A DNA stretch of 37,860 nt from an uncultured Collinsella sp. (GCA_902479135.1 CABSNU010000018.1:1-37860); one strand, 5' to 3'; positions 1-8,431 are shown, counted from the stretch's first letter. The notes: generated from the sequence alone by a model not told the origin. Translations and numbers: made by a program.

Positions 1-247
1 CAAACCGCCTCTTGACAACTTATAGGAGCGTCGGTTTTCATTTCGCAATTCTCGGTGTGGTCGGGGGTAGTCGGTAAAACGTAGTAGATAGGCCCATTTC
101 GTGGCAAGCGAGTCAACTCGGGGCACAGGGCAGCCAAAAAGCCCCGTCCCAAATTGACTGCTTTTGAGTTGCGGTGATATACGGACTGTTTGAGGCTTCT
201 GGCTTGTAAAACAGTCCGTATTTCACCGCAACTGATGAGGGGATGGG
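1..247. other. Left intergenic region without a supported gene
   Basis: No convincing coding region is visible here. The stretch lies downstream of folC (minus strand) and runs to the window edge. It holds a long near-perfect hairpin (167-233), listed separately. A TTGACA hexamer at 12-17 has no suitably spaced -10 box. On the minus strand there is an open frame of only about 19 codons starting MGLSTTFYRL, too short to call. Confidence 0.5.
167..233. repeat. Long near-perfect inverted repeat (hairpin) downstream of folC
   Basis: Positions 167-191 and 209-233 are reverse complements over 25 bases with one mismatch, separated by a 17-base loop. The arm begins AGTTGCGGTGATATACGGAC. The hairpin starts about 15 bases beyond the folC stop. 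No T-run follows it on the minus strand, so it is not a classic intrinsic terminator, although it could block 3' exonucleases. Its size and near-perfection also suit a small palindromic mobile repeat of the MITE or REPIN kind. Copy number cannot be judged from this window. Confidence 0.75.
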
Positions 248-1591
248 TTAACGGAGCAGCCCCGCTACTTCGCCGGCTAGGGTGATGGTACCGGCTGCTA
301 CGAAAGGCTCGCCCGCGGCATCGAAAGCCGCGAGGGCCTCGGATACGCTAGGGTACACGCCCGCGAGCTTGTCGGCGTCCACCAGGGAGGCAAGCTCCTG
401 TGCGGGCAAGGCGCGATCGGAATCGGTCTGGGTTACGACCACGCGGGGGAACGCCGGAACCAGAACGTCAACGATACCCGCCACGTCCTTATCGGCCAGC
501 GCGGCGCACAGCAGCGTGGGGCGATTCTCTACGCACGAATCGATCTCGTCCAGTGCGCTCACAAAGTTCTCGCAGCTCTGAGGGTTATGACAGGCGTCGA
601 TCAGCTTGAGCGGATTGGTTCCCAGCACATCAAAGCGACCCGGCGTGGGGCAGCCCATAAGCGACGCATCGAGCTTGTCATGATCGAGCTCGCGACCCAG
701 ATACCCCTCGCACAGCATAATCGCGCACGCGGCATTCTGCGGCTGATACGCCGGCTTGACCATGCTAGACGTATAGATCGCACGCGGCGTGGTGCAGCTA
801 AACTCAACCGTGTCGCCCACATGTGCCGGCACCTTGGTCGTGGCATGGTTCACCACCAGCGGCACAATGCCGCACTCGCGACAACGCGCATCCATCACGC
901 GCTGAACACTCACCTCATGCGTGCCCTCGCCCAAAACAACCAGGCGCCCAGGCTTAATAACCGCAGCCTTCTCCCCCGCAATAGCCTCGAGCGTATCGCC
1001 CAAAATTCGTGTGTGGTCGAGCCCGATGCCGGTAATGGCAACGGCGACGGGATCGGTCGCGCTCGTGGCGTCCCAACGACCGCCCATGCCAACCTCGAGC
1101 ACGGCAACATCCACCGCGGCCTCGGCAAACACCACAAGCGCAGCGGCCGTCAGCAGGTCAAACGGCGTGATGGTATAGGCACGCTCCCCCGCCGCCACAC
1201 GGCGCGCATTCACGCGATGCCCCGCCTCCACAGCGGCAGAAACGCCACGGGCAAACGACTCATCGCTCACAACGCGCCCGTCGACCTCCATGCGCTCGGG
1301 ATAGCGAACAAGCTGCGGCGACGTATACAGCGCGGTCTTGAGCCCCTCGCCGCGAAGGATAGCAGCCGAAAAACGCGTGGTCGAAGTCTTGCCATTGGTA
1401 CCGGCAACCTGGATGCAATCGAAATACTCATCCGGACGCCCCAGCTCATCGAGCATATCGACAACCGTCTCAAGCAGAGGCCCAGCATCCCCAGAAATCC
1501 GCCCCGTGTCGGCAGCAAGCCCCACAGCCTCATCAAACGAAAGCAACTCAAACGAGAACGGCACAGAATACGACCCAGAACGCTTAGCCAT
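248..1591 (-). CDS. folC: Folylpolyglutamate synthase / dihydrofolate synthase
   Basis: FolC is a cytoplasmic Mur-ligase-family enzyme that adds glutamate to (dihydro)pteroate or folate with ATP. The sequence shows the P-loop GTNGKTS at residues 64-70, a central MGGRWDATSATDP segment, the FolC signature LDHTRILGDTLEAIAGEKAAVIKPG-type block, and DACHNP at the start of the C-terminal ligase domain. Its length of about 447 residues is normal. I place the start at 1591 (MAKRSG) because GAGGGGA lies 9 bases upstream. The in-frame ATG at 1612 has no ribosome binding site. valS lies upstream on the same strand, 275 bases away across a palindromic element, so folC is probably transcribed separately or by read-through. 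Whether it has both activities cannot be decided from sequence alone. Confidence 0.93.
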   Translation of the reverse strand: MAKRSGSYSVPFSFELLSFDEAVGLAADTGRISGDAGPLLETVVDMLDELGRPDEYFDCIQVAGTNGKTSTTRFSAAILRGEGLKTALYTSPQLVRYPERMEVDGRVVSDESFARGVSAAVEAGHRVNARRVAAGERAYTITPFDLLTAAALVVFAEAAVDVAVLEVGMGGRWDATSATDPVAVAITGIGLDHTRILGDTLEAIAGEKAAVIKPGRLVVLGEGTHEVSVQRVMDARCRECGIVPLVVNHATTKVPAHVGDTVEFSCTTPRAIYTSSMVKPAYQPQNAACAIMLCEGYLGRELDHDKLDASLMGCPTPGRFDVLGTNPLKLIDACHNPQSCENFVSALDEIDSCVENRPTLLCAALADKDVAGIVDVLVPAFPRVVVTQTDSDRALPAQELASLVDADKLAGVYPSVSEALAAFDAAGEPFVAAGTITLAGEVAGLLR

Positions 1592-1743
1592 AACCCAAAG
1601 TCCCCTCAACATAAAAAGAGGCCCGTAATAAACAACGAGCCCCTCCCATTCAGAATATCAGCCAAACACCGCTTTGCAGCGAGATCAAGGCCACGACCAA
1701 GTGGCTCTGACAGGCAACGGACGACCCCGTAGCCGCCATGGGA

Positions 1744-1851
1744 GCGGTTTGGGGCTTTGCTCGATACAAGTTCCGCACGAGCCGAAGGCCACTTAATGTG
1801 GCCTTCGTGCGAGCAGGACTGTCCGCAGTAGCGAGCAATGCCCCAAACCGC
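1744..1851 (-). repeat. Palindromic element copy 1, between valS and folC
   Basis: This is a two-level hairpin of 108 bases. The outer arms are 1744-1762 and 1833-1851, 18 of 19 bases complementary, with GCGGTTTGGGGC at one end. The inner hairpin has GAAGGCCAC (1784-1792) against GTGGCCTTC (1798-1806) around a 5-base TTAAT loop. Below it CGCAC (1774-1778) pairs with GTGCG (1807-1811), leaving a 5-base GAGCC bulge. Read on the minus strand, the core matches the element at 4584-4697, including the bulge, while two base pairs differ in a compensated way. It lies 16 bases after the valS stop and lacks a T-run, so it is not a standard terminator. Confidence 0.85.
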
Positions 1852-1866
1852 GTCCCCCAGTAACGC

Positions 1867-4563
1867 CTACGAGAAGTCAGCAACCTGCGAGGTCAGCGCC
1901 GCAAGGATCTCCTTGAGCTCAGCTGCACGGTCCCTCTTCTTCTGGACCACCGCGGGCGCGGCCTTGGCCACAAAGCCCTCGTTGGCCAGCGTCTTCTCGC
2001 AGCCGGCGAGCTCCTTCTGAGCCGCGGCGATCTCCTTCTCCAGGCGCGCCTTCTCGGCCGAAAGGTCAACCTTGCCCTCGAGCACCACAAAGACCTCGAC
2101 GCCGCTATCGACCACGGCAATGCTCGCGGCCGGCTTCTCGACGTCGGTACCCATGACCAGCGAGGCGGTGTTGGCCAGCGGCTCGATGGTCGAGCGCAGG
2201 CTCTCGAGCTTCTCGATGTCCTCGGCACCGGCGCGCACGACCACGTCGAGCTCAGCCTTGGGGCTCAAGCGATAACGCGAACGCGTGGCGCGGGCGGCAG
2301 ACACGACGGTACGGCACAGCTCAAATGCGCGCTCGGCGTCCTCGTCAACATACTTGGCGTAGTCGGCGGGCTCGGGCCACTTGGCGATCATGAGCGCCTC
2401 GGCGCGGTTCACGTTGCCCTCGGCGTCCAGATCGAGCACGCTCGCCGGCATGTTGTCCCAGATCTCCTCGGTAACGAACGGCATGAGCGGATGCATCAGG
2501 CGAATGGAGGTGTCGAGCACAAAGATCAGGTTGCGCTGCGCCTGCAGACGACCCTCGCCCTTCAGGCGGGCCTTGGTGACCTCGACGTACCAGTCGCAGA
2601 CCTCGTTCCAGAAGAACTGCTGCACGCCGCGGGCCATGTCGCCAAAGGTGTAGTTCTCGATGCCCTCGGTGACCACCTTCACGGCCTTGGCCAAGCGGCT
2701 GAACATCCAGGCGTCGGCCGGCGTCTCCACGACGGGCTCGCCGGGCGTATAGCCCTCCATGTTCATAAGCAGGAAGCGGCTGGCGTTCCAGATCTTGGTC
2801 ACAAACGACTTGGCCTGGTCGGTGCGCGGGCTGTCGATGAGCTTCTTAGTCTTCTTATCGATGTTCGCATCGAACTTAACATCCTGGTTGTTGGTGCACA
2901 GCGTGAGCAGGTTATAGCGCATGGCGTCGGCGCCGTACATGCCAATGAGGTCCATGGGGTCTACGCCGTTGCCCTTGGACTTGGACATGCGGCTGCCGTC
3001 CTTGGCCAGGATCGTCGGGTAGATGACGACGTCCTTAAACGGCACCTCGTCCAGGAAGTACAGCGAGCTCATGACCATGCGGGCGACCCACAGCGCGATG
3101 ATGTCGCGCGCGGTGACGAGCGCCGTCGTGGGGTGATGGCCCTCGAGCAGCTCCGGCTTTTGCGGCCAGCCCTGCGTGGCGAAGGTCCACAGCTGCGAGC
3201 TGAACCAGGTGTCCAGCACGTTCTCGTCCTGATGCACGTGATGGCCGCCGCACTTGGGGCACACGTCGGTGTCCTCGGTGAGGGCGTCCTCCCAGCCGCA
3301 GTCCTCGCAGTAGAACACGGGGATGCGGTGGCCCCACCACAGCTGGCGGCTGATGCACCAGTCCTTGAGGTTCTCCATCCAGGTGGTGTAGGTCTGCGTC
3401 CAGCGCGCGGGGTGGAAGATGACCTTGCCAGAGTTGACGGCGTCGAGCGCCGGCCCCTTGAGCTTGTCGACGGCGACGAACCACTGCTCGGACAGCCACG
3501 GCTCCAGGGCGGAGTCGCAACGGTAGCAGTGCATGACGGAGTGGTCGAGCTCTTCGACGTGGTCGAGCAGACCGTGCTCGTCGAACCACTTGATGACGGC
3601 CTCGCGGCACTCGTCGCGGTTCATGCCGGTGAACTCGCCGTAGCCCTCGACGACCACCGCGTGCTCATCGAAGATGTTGATCTGCGGCAGGTCGTGGGCC
3701 TGACCCATGGCGTAGTCGTTGGGGTCGTGGGCCGGGGTGACCTTAACGAAGCCAGAGCCGAAATTGGCGTCGACGTGCCAATCCTCAAAGATGGGGATCT
3801 CACGGTTGACGATCGGCAGCATGACGGTCTTGCCCACGAAGGCGGCCTTCTCGGGGTCCTTCGGGGAGACGGCGACGCCCGTGTCGCCGAGCATGGTCTC
3901 GGGGCGCGTGGTGGCGACGACGATGTAGTCCTGGCCGTTAACCGGCTCGGTCAGCGGGTAGCGCAGGTGCCACAGGTGGCCCTTCTCGTCCTTATACTCG
4001 GCCTCGTCGTCCGAGATGGCGGTGGAGCAGTTGGGGCACCAGTTGACGATGCGCTTGCCACGGTAGATCAGGCCGTCATGGTACCAGTCGCAGAAGACCT
4101 TACGCACAGCCTGGGCGTAATCCTCGTCCATGGTGAAGCGCTCGTTGTCGAAGTCGACGGAGCAGCCCATGCGCTTGATCTGCTCGACGATGATGCCGCC
4201 GTACTCGTGGGTCCAGTCCCAACAGGCGTCGACAAACTTATCGCGGCCAATCTCCAGGCGGCTGATGCCCTCGCTCTTGAGCTTCTTGTCGACCTTAGTC
4301 TGCGTGGCGATACCGGCGTGGTCGGTGCCCAGCACCCAGCGCGTGGACTTGCCGCGCATGCGAGCCATACGGACGATGGCGTCCTGGATGGAGTCGTCGG
4401 TAGCGTGGCCCATGTGGAGCTTGCCGGTCACGTTGGGAGGCGGAATGGTGACGGTGCAGTCGCCCACGCCCTCACGGCGCTTGTAGTAGCCGCCGTCGAG
4501 CCACTTCTGCAGGATCGCCGGCTCGTTGGTCGACGGATCGTAGTTCTTGGGCATTTCTTCCAT
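1867..4563 (-). CDS. valS: Valyl-tRNA synthetase
   Basis: ValS charges tRNA-Val with valine in the cytoplasm. It is a class I synthetase: the HIGH signature appears as HMGH at residues 50-53 after PPPNVTGKL, and the KMSKS signature appears as SRMSKSKGNG. Between them lie the editing insert and Cys-pair zinc-knuckle segments (CPNCSTAIS; CEDCGW with CPKCGG). The last roughly 60 residues form the expected C-terminal coiled coil, rich in Lys, Glu and Ala. The length of 898 residues is normal. I chose the start MEEMPKNYDP at 4563 because AAGGGAGAG lies just upstream. An open frame continues 26 codons further, but those codons are the translated arm of the palindromic element at 4584-4697. No T-box leader was recognised. 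Confidence 0.97.
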   Translation of the reverse strand: MEEMPKNYDPSTNEPAILQKWLDGGYYKRREGVGDCTVTIPPPNVTGKLHMGHATDDSIQDAIVRMARMRGKSTRWVLGTDHAGIATQTKVDKKLKSEGISRLEIGRDKFVDACWDWTHEYGGIIVEQIKRMGCSVDFDNERFTMDEDYAQAVRKVFCDWYHDGLIYRGKRIVNWCPNCSTAISDDEAEYKDEKGHLWHLRYPLTEPVNGQDYIVVATTRPETMLGDTGVAVSPKDPEKAAFVGKTVMLPIVNREIPIFEDWHVDANFGSGFVKVTPAHDPNDYAMGQAHDLPQINIFDEHAVVVEGYGEFTGMNRDECREAVIKWFDEHGLLDHVEELDHSVMHCYRCDSALEPWLSEQWFVAVDKLKGPALDAVNSGKVIFHPARWTQTYTTWMENLKDWCISRQLWWGHRIPVFYCEDCGWEDALTEDTDVCPKCGGHHVHQDENVLDTWFSSQLWTFATQGWPQKPELLEGHHPTTALVTARDIIALWVARMVMSSLYFLDEVPFKDVVIYPTILAKDGSRMSKSKGNGVDPMDLIGMYGADAMRYNLLTLCTNNQDVKFDANIDKKTKKLIDSPRTDQAKSFVTKIWNASRFLLMNMEGYTPGEPVVETPADAWMFSRLAKAVKVVTEGIENYTFGDMARGVQQFFWNEVCDWYVEVTKARLKGEGRLQAQRNLIFVLDTSIRLMHPLMPFVTEEIWDNMPASVLDLDAEGNVNRAEALMIAKWPEPADYAKYVDEDAERAFELCRTVVSAARATRSRYRLSPKAELDVVVRAGAEDIEKLESLRSTIEPLANTASLVMGTDVEKPAASIAVVDSGVEVFVVLEGKVDLSAEKARLEKEIAAAQKELAGCEKTLANEGFVAKAAPAVVQKKRDRAAELKEILAALTSQVADFS

Positions 4564-4583
4564 ATATCTCTCCCTTGCCCGTC

Positions 4584-4697
4584 GGCGTGTCCGCCTGCTT
4601 GGTTTTCGCTCGGTCAGGTCCTGGGCTCGCACGAAGAGCACATTTAGTGCTCTTCGGCTCGTGCGGAATCTACGAAAACCAAGCAGGCGGACACGCC
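4584..4697 (+). repeat. Palindromic element copy 2, upstream of valS
   Basis: The outer arms 4584-4608 and 4673-4697 are perfectly complementary over 25 bases (starting GGCGTGTCCGCCTGCTTGG). The inner hairpin has GAAGAGCAC (4633-4641) against GTGCTCTTC (4647-4655) around an ATTTA loop. CGCAC (4628-4632) pairs with GTGCG (4661-4665), leaving a 5-base GGCTC bulge. The inner core from CCTG to GTGCGGAA is the same as in the element at 1744-1851, in the opposite genomic orientation, but the outer arms are unrelated in sequence. It ends 21 bases before the valS start codon, so it is probably part of the valS leader transcript. Confidence 0.88.
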
Positions 4698-4792
4698 TTA
4701 GGTATCGATTACTTCAGTCTGAATGGACTTTGCTGAGACTTTAAACAAACACACAGAATAACACAGGTAGTTGGGGTTATTGCGTATATATA

Positions 4793-4828
4793 AAATAGCC
4801 TCCGACCGCGGGTGGTCGGAGGCTATTT
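4793..4828 (-). terminator. Intrinsic terminator of clpX
   Basis: A perfect 15-bp stem (4793-4807 with 4814-4828) and a 6-base loop lie 21 bases after the clpX stop. On the minus strand the stem ends in a run of T continuing into TATATA. This ends the clpP-clpX transcription unit before valS. Confidence 0.92.
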
Positions 4829-4849
4829 GCAAACACGTTTTAGGCTGGT

Positions 4850-6256
4850 TTAGCCGTAGATGCGCTGGGGCTGCTCTTCGCCCTTTACGGAGGCTTCGGT
4901 CACAACGACCTTGGAAACACCCTCCTCGCTGGGCAGGTCGAACATCGTCTGCTGCAGCACGTCCTCGCAGATGGAGCGCAGGCCGCGGGCGCCGGTCTTG
5001 CGGGCGAGCGCCATGCGGGCGATCTCGTGCAGGGCCGCGTCCTCAAACTCAAGCTCAACGTCCTCAAGCTGGAACATCTTACGGTACTGGCGCACCACGG
5101 CGTTCTTGGGCTCGGTCAGAATCGACACCAGGTCGTCCTCGTCGAGCGCCTGCGTCTGGGTTACGACAGGCGTGCGGCCAACGAACTCGGGAATCATGCC
5201 AAAGGCGTTGAGGTCCTGCGGGAGCACCTGGCGCAGCAGGTCGTTCTCGTCGACCGAGGTGGGGCCGGCGATCTCGGAGTTAAATCCCACGCCCTTGTTG
5301 CCCACGCGATCGGCGATGATCTTGTCCAGACCCACAAAGGCACCGCCGCAGATAAACAGAATGTTGGTCGTGTCGATCTGCAGCAGCTCCTGCTGGGGAT
5401 GCTTGCGGCCGCCAGTGGGCGGAACGCTGGCCACCGTGCCCTCAAGAATCTTAAGCAGCGCCTGCTGAACGCCCTCGCCCGAGACATCGCGGGTAATGGA
5501 GAGGTTCTCGGCCTTGCGGGCGATCTTGTCGATCTCGTCCACGTAGATAATGCCCACCTGAGCGCGCTCAATATCGCCATCGGCAGCATTGATGAGCTTG
5601 AGCAGGATGTTCTCCACGTCCTCGCCAACGTAGCCGGCCTCGGTAAGCGCAGTGGCGTCGGCGATGGCAAACGGCACCTCGAGGATGCGCGCGAGCGTCT
5701 GGGCCAGCAGGGTCTTACCGGTACCGGTGGGACCGAGCAGCAAGATGTTGGACTTGGCGAGCTCTACCTCGTCCATATCATCATCGAACTGCGAGTCCAT
5801 GTCGTCATCAAAGGCAGACACCGCAGCGCCGCCCTCGATCACGCGGCGATAGTGGTTGTACACGGCCACCGACATCGCGCGCTTGGCGTCCTCCTGACCC
5901 ATAACATAGGCCGAAAGCTCGTCATAGATCTCGTGCGGGGTCGGCACGTGCGTGATGACCTGGCGGTCATCCTCGAGCTCAAAGCCCTCGGTCTCGGGGT
6001 CCACAGCAGGCTGGGATGCAGCCTGGCCGTGGTCGTTGAGGAAGCCCGGCAGCTTGCCGTTGCGGGCAGCGTCCATAAAGTCCGAAGCCAGCGACTCCTC
6101 CAGGATCTCGGAGCAGGCGGCAACGCACTCATCGCAGATAAAGATGTTGGTCGGACCCTTTACAAGGCGGCGAACCTGCCCCTGCTCTTTTCCGCAGAAG
6201 GAGCAGCGGATGGGGTTGCCGTTCTCGTCAAAGTTGTCCTGCATGTTACCGGCCAT
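4850..6256 (-). CDS. clpX: ATP-dependent Clp protease ATP-binding subunit ClpX
   Basis: ClpX is the AAA+ unfoldase that feeds substrates to ClpP. The N-terminal zinc-binding domain has Cys18, Cys21, Cys41 and Cys44 (CSFC...CDEC). The Walker A motif is GPTGTGKT, Walker B is IIYVDEIDK, the pore loop is GYVGED and the RKH loop is RKHPQQ. The length of 468 residues is slightly above the usual 420-430. An acidic stretch around residues 150-160 (FDDDMDSQFDDDMDEVE) accounts for part of the difference. The start at 6256 follows the clpP stop by one base and has AAGGA upstream, so the two genes are co-transcribed and probably translationally coupled. An internal ATG four codons downstream is a less likely start. 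Confidence 0.97.
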   Translation of the reverse strand: MAGNMQDNFDENGNPIRCSFCGKEQGQVRRLVKGPTNIFICDECVAACSEILEESLASDFMDAARNGKLPGFLNDHGQAASQPAVDPETEGFELEDDRQVITHVPTPHEIYDELSAYVMGQEDAKRAMSVAVYNHYRRVIEGGAAVSAFDDDMDSQFDDDMDEVELAKSNILLLGPTGTGKTLLAQTLARILEVPFAIADATALTEAGYVGEDVENILLKLINAADGDIERAQVGIIYVDEIDKIARKAENLSITRDVSGEGVQQALLKILEGTVASVPPTGGRKHPQQELLQIDTTNILFICGGAFVGLDKIIADRVGNKGVGFNSEIAGPTSVDENDLLRQVLPQDLNAFGMIPEFVGRTPVVTQTQALDEDDLVSILTEPKNAVVRQYRKMFQLEDVELEFEDAALHEIARMALARKTGARGLRSICEDVLQQTMFDLPSEEGVSKVVVTEASVKGEEQPQRIYG

Positions 6257-6257
6257 C

Positions 6258-6878
6258 CTAGGCGTCCTTCGCGGCGAGGTCGCGTGAGGTGACGATACGG
6301 TCGATCAGACCGTAGTCGAGGGCCTCGGCAGCAGTCAGGTAGTTGTCACGCTCGGTATCGGCCTGGACCTTCTCGATGGGCTGGCCCGAGGCGTCGGACA
6401 GGATCTGGTTGAGCTCGCGACGGGTCTTCTTGATCTCTTCGGCCACGATCTCGATCTCGGTCTGCTGACCCTGGGCACCGCCGCTAGGCTGGTGAATCAT
6501 GACCTTGGAGTGCGGCAGGCAGAAGCGCTTGCCCTTGGCGCCGGCCGAAAGCAGCACGGCGGCCATGGACGCGGCCATACCGACGCAGATGGTCGAGACC
6601 TGCGGCTTGATAAAGTTCATGGTGTCAAGAATCGCCAGACCGGAGTAGACCTCGCCACCGGGCGAATTGATGTAGAGCGAGATATCCTTCTCGGCATCCT
6701 GGCTCTCAAGATGCAGCAGCTGGGCAACGACCAGGTTGGCGCTGACGGAGTTGATCTCCTCGCCCAAGAAGATGATGCGGTCGTTGAGCAGGCGCGAATA
6801 GATATCGTAGCTGCGCTCGCCGCGCGGCGTCTGCTCGATAACGTATGGCACGAGGGCGGAATCGAACTTAGCGATCAT
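6258..6878 (-). CDS. clpP: ATP-dependent Clp protease proteolytic subunit ClpP
   Basis: ClpP is the serine peptidase that forms the barrel of the Clp protease. The catalytic triad is visible as Ser in GMAASMAAVL, His in MIHQPSGG and Asp in TERDNY. The oligomer handle and the INSPGG substrate-binding segment are intact. Several starts are possible. I favour 6878 (MIAKFDSALVPYVIEQ), with GGAG six bases upstream. ATG at 6890 and 6884 and a TTG at 6908 are in frame but have weaker ribosome binding sites. The resulting 206 residues match the family. clpX follows directly, and tig lies upstream on the same strand, the tig-clpP-clpX order common in Gram-positive bacteria. Confidence 0.95.
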   Translation of the reverse strand: MIAKFDSALVPYVIEQTPRGERSYDIYSRLLNDRIIFLGEEINSVSANLVVAQLLHLESQDAEKDISLYINSPGGEVYSGLAILDTMNFIKPQVSTICVGMAASMAAVLLSAGAKGKRFCLPHSKVMIHQPSGGAQGQQTEIEIVAEEIKKTRRELNQILSDASGQPIEKVQADTERDNYLTAAEALDYGLIDRIVTSRDLAAKDA

Positions 6879-6920
6879 ACGCATCTCCATTTCTCTCTTG
6901 CGGACCAAATTGGTTCTAGA

Positions 6921-6965
6921 TAAACGTACGGTGCCCGCATGCTATGCATTGGCTGGCACCGTACG
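6921..6965 (-). terminator. Hairpin between tig and clpP, probable tig terminator or attenuator
   Basis: CGTACGGTGCC (6925-6935) and GGCACCGTACG (6955-6965) form a perfect 11-bp stem around a 19-base loop, which itself contains a small GCAT/ATGC pairing. On the minus strand a short TTTA follows, weaker than a full U-tract. Partial read-through from tig into clpP is plausible. A 14-base perfect palindrome (7007-7020, GCGCATGCATGCGC) lies closer to the tig stop. Confidence 0.6.
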
Positions 6966-7041
6966 AAGCAACCGGATAACCGGTGTATAACTTTACCCCA
7001 TCACGGGCGCATGCATGCGCTCGCGGGCAAGGTGGCGAGAA

Positions 7042-8340
7042 TTACTCGGCGTCCTTGGCGGTCTCGTCGACCTCGGTCACCTTGGCGTTCTCGACCAGGT
7101 GGTCGACGGCCTTGGAGCGACGGATGGACTCGCGGACGGCAGGCATGCGGCCGTCGGCGATGAACTCGGCCTTGGAAGCCTCGACGTCCTTGACGCCAGC
7201 CTTCTCGAACTCGGCGTTGATGTCGTCCTCGGTGACCTCGATCTTGAGCTCGCGGGCGAGAGCGTCGAGCGCCAGGGACTCACGGGCAACGTCGTTGGCC
7301 TGCTTGTGCAGGTCGCCGATGAACTGCTCCATGGTCAGGCCGGAAGCGGGCAGCCAGGTGTCCAGCGTCATGCCGCGGGCAGCGAGGTTGGACAGGAAGT
7401 TCTGGCCAAGCTCCTCAAAGACGGACTGCTCGTAGTCGGCATCCATCTCGTCGAGCTGCAGGCGCTCGGCGAGAGCGGAGACGCAACGGTTCTCCTTCTC
7501 GGCCGGGAGGCGGGAAGCCTTGTCCTGCTCGATCTCGATCTTGATGGCGTCGCGCATAGCGTCGATGCTGTCGAAGCCAAAGTCGGACTTGACGAGCTCG
7601 TCGGTGAGCTCGGGGGTGTTGCGGACCTTGATGCCCTTGACGGTGACCTCGACGGTGTGGGTCTCGGCCTCCTCGCCCTCCTCGGCCTCGTCGGTCCAGG
7701 TGACGGACTTGACATCGTCAACGTTGGCGCCGATCAGGGCCTCGTTGAACTCCTTGGGGTTGCTGTCGCTACCGGCGATGAGCATACGGCCCTCGGCGGC
7801 AAAGTTGTCGGCATTCTCGACGGCCTTGAGGTCGACGGTAACGTAGTCCTCGGCCTCGACAGCGCGGCCCTCGACGTCCTCGAAGGTGGCACGGTAGTTG
7901 AGGAGCATCTCGACCTGGTTGTTGATCTCGGACTCGGTGACCTCCGCAGGGGGCATCTCGATCTCGACAGCGTCGAAGGAGGAGAGCTCAGCGGCGGGAC
8001 GCAGGGAGAACTCGACGGTGTAGGTGTAGTCCTCGTGATCCTTGGCGAGGTCGAGCTCCTTGTAGTCACCGCTCTTGGTGGGGACGATGTCCAACTCGTT
8101 GAGGACGGCGGGCTCGTTGGCGGCGATCAGGTCGTTGGTGGCCTGAGCGAGGGTAGCCTCGGCGCCAAGAGTGGAGTCGATGACCGGACGGGGAGCCTTA
8201 CCGGCACGGAAGCCCGGGAAGCGGTACTTCTTGGCGGTGTCCTTGTAGGCCTTCTTGATCGCGGCGTCGACGTCGGCGGCCGGGATGGTGACCGTAGCGG
8301 TGAGCTTGGCGTCCTTGACGTCAGAAGCGGTGATGTTCAA
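7042..8340 (-). CDS. tig: Trigger factor, ribosome-associated chaperone
   Basis: Trigger factor binds the ribosome exit tunnel and assists folding of nascent chains. The ribosome-binding signature appears as FPGFRAGKAP about 40 residues in. It is followed by a FKBP-type prolyl isomerase domain and a long helical C-terminal domain. The start needs judgement. An ATG at 8355 is in frame, but its next two codons are AGG AGG, which look like the ribosome binding site itself. I favour the TTG at 8340, which lies 6 bases after AGGAGG and gives the family-typical start MNITAS. The GTG at 8343 is only 3 bases from it. The product is then about 432 residues, ending in an acidic tail. clpP and clpX follow on the same strand. 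Confidence 0.93.
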   Translation of the reverse strand: MNITASDVKDAKLTATVTIPAADVDAAIKKAYKDTAKKYRFPGFRAGKAPRPVIDSTLGAEATLAQATNDLIAANEPAVLNELDIVPTKSGDYKELDLAKDHEDYTYTVEFSLRPAAELSSFDAVEIEMPPAEVTESEINNQVEMLLNYRATFEDVEGRAVEAEDYVTVDLKAVENADNFAAEGRMLIAGSDSNPKEFNEALIGANVDDVKSVTWTDEAEEGEEAETHTVEVTVKGIKVRNTPELTDELVKSDFGFDSIDAMRDAIKIEIEQDKASRLPAEKENRCVSALAERLQLDEMDADYEQSVFEELGQNFLSNLAARGMTLDTWLPASGLTMEQFIGDLHKQANDVARESLALDALARELKIEVTEDDINAEFEKAGVKDVEASKAEFIADGRMPAVRESIRRSKAVDHLVENAKVTEVDETAKDAE

Positions 8341-8431
8341 CACGTTCCTCCTCATACTGCCCAGCTTATCTGAGGTGCTGGTACCTTTATGCAACAAAGA
8401 GTCGCGACGGCCAGGGCCGACGCAGATGCGT

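Noticed and set aside
1..100. Short minus-strand frame starting MGLSTTFYRL
   Set aside because: It has only about 19 codons, no clear ribosome binding site and no recognisable family.
1744..1851. Simple intrinsic terminator for valS
   Set aside because: There is no T-run on the minus strand, and the two-level structure with a conserved core shared with 4584-4697 is more than a terminator needs.
4564..4641. 26-codon extension of valS
   Set aside because: It translates the palindromic element arm and gives an Arg-rich peptide. AAGGGAGAG supports the start at 4563.
4564..4792. T-box riboswitch upstream of valS
   Set aside because: I could not find a T-box sequence or a specifier loop with a valine codon in a suitable stem.
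7007..7020. Palindrome GCGCATGCATGCGC after tig
   Set aside because: It is symmetrical but short, with no loop or U-tract and no clear regulatory position. It may be chance in GC-rich sequence.
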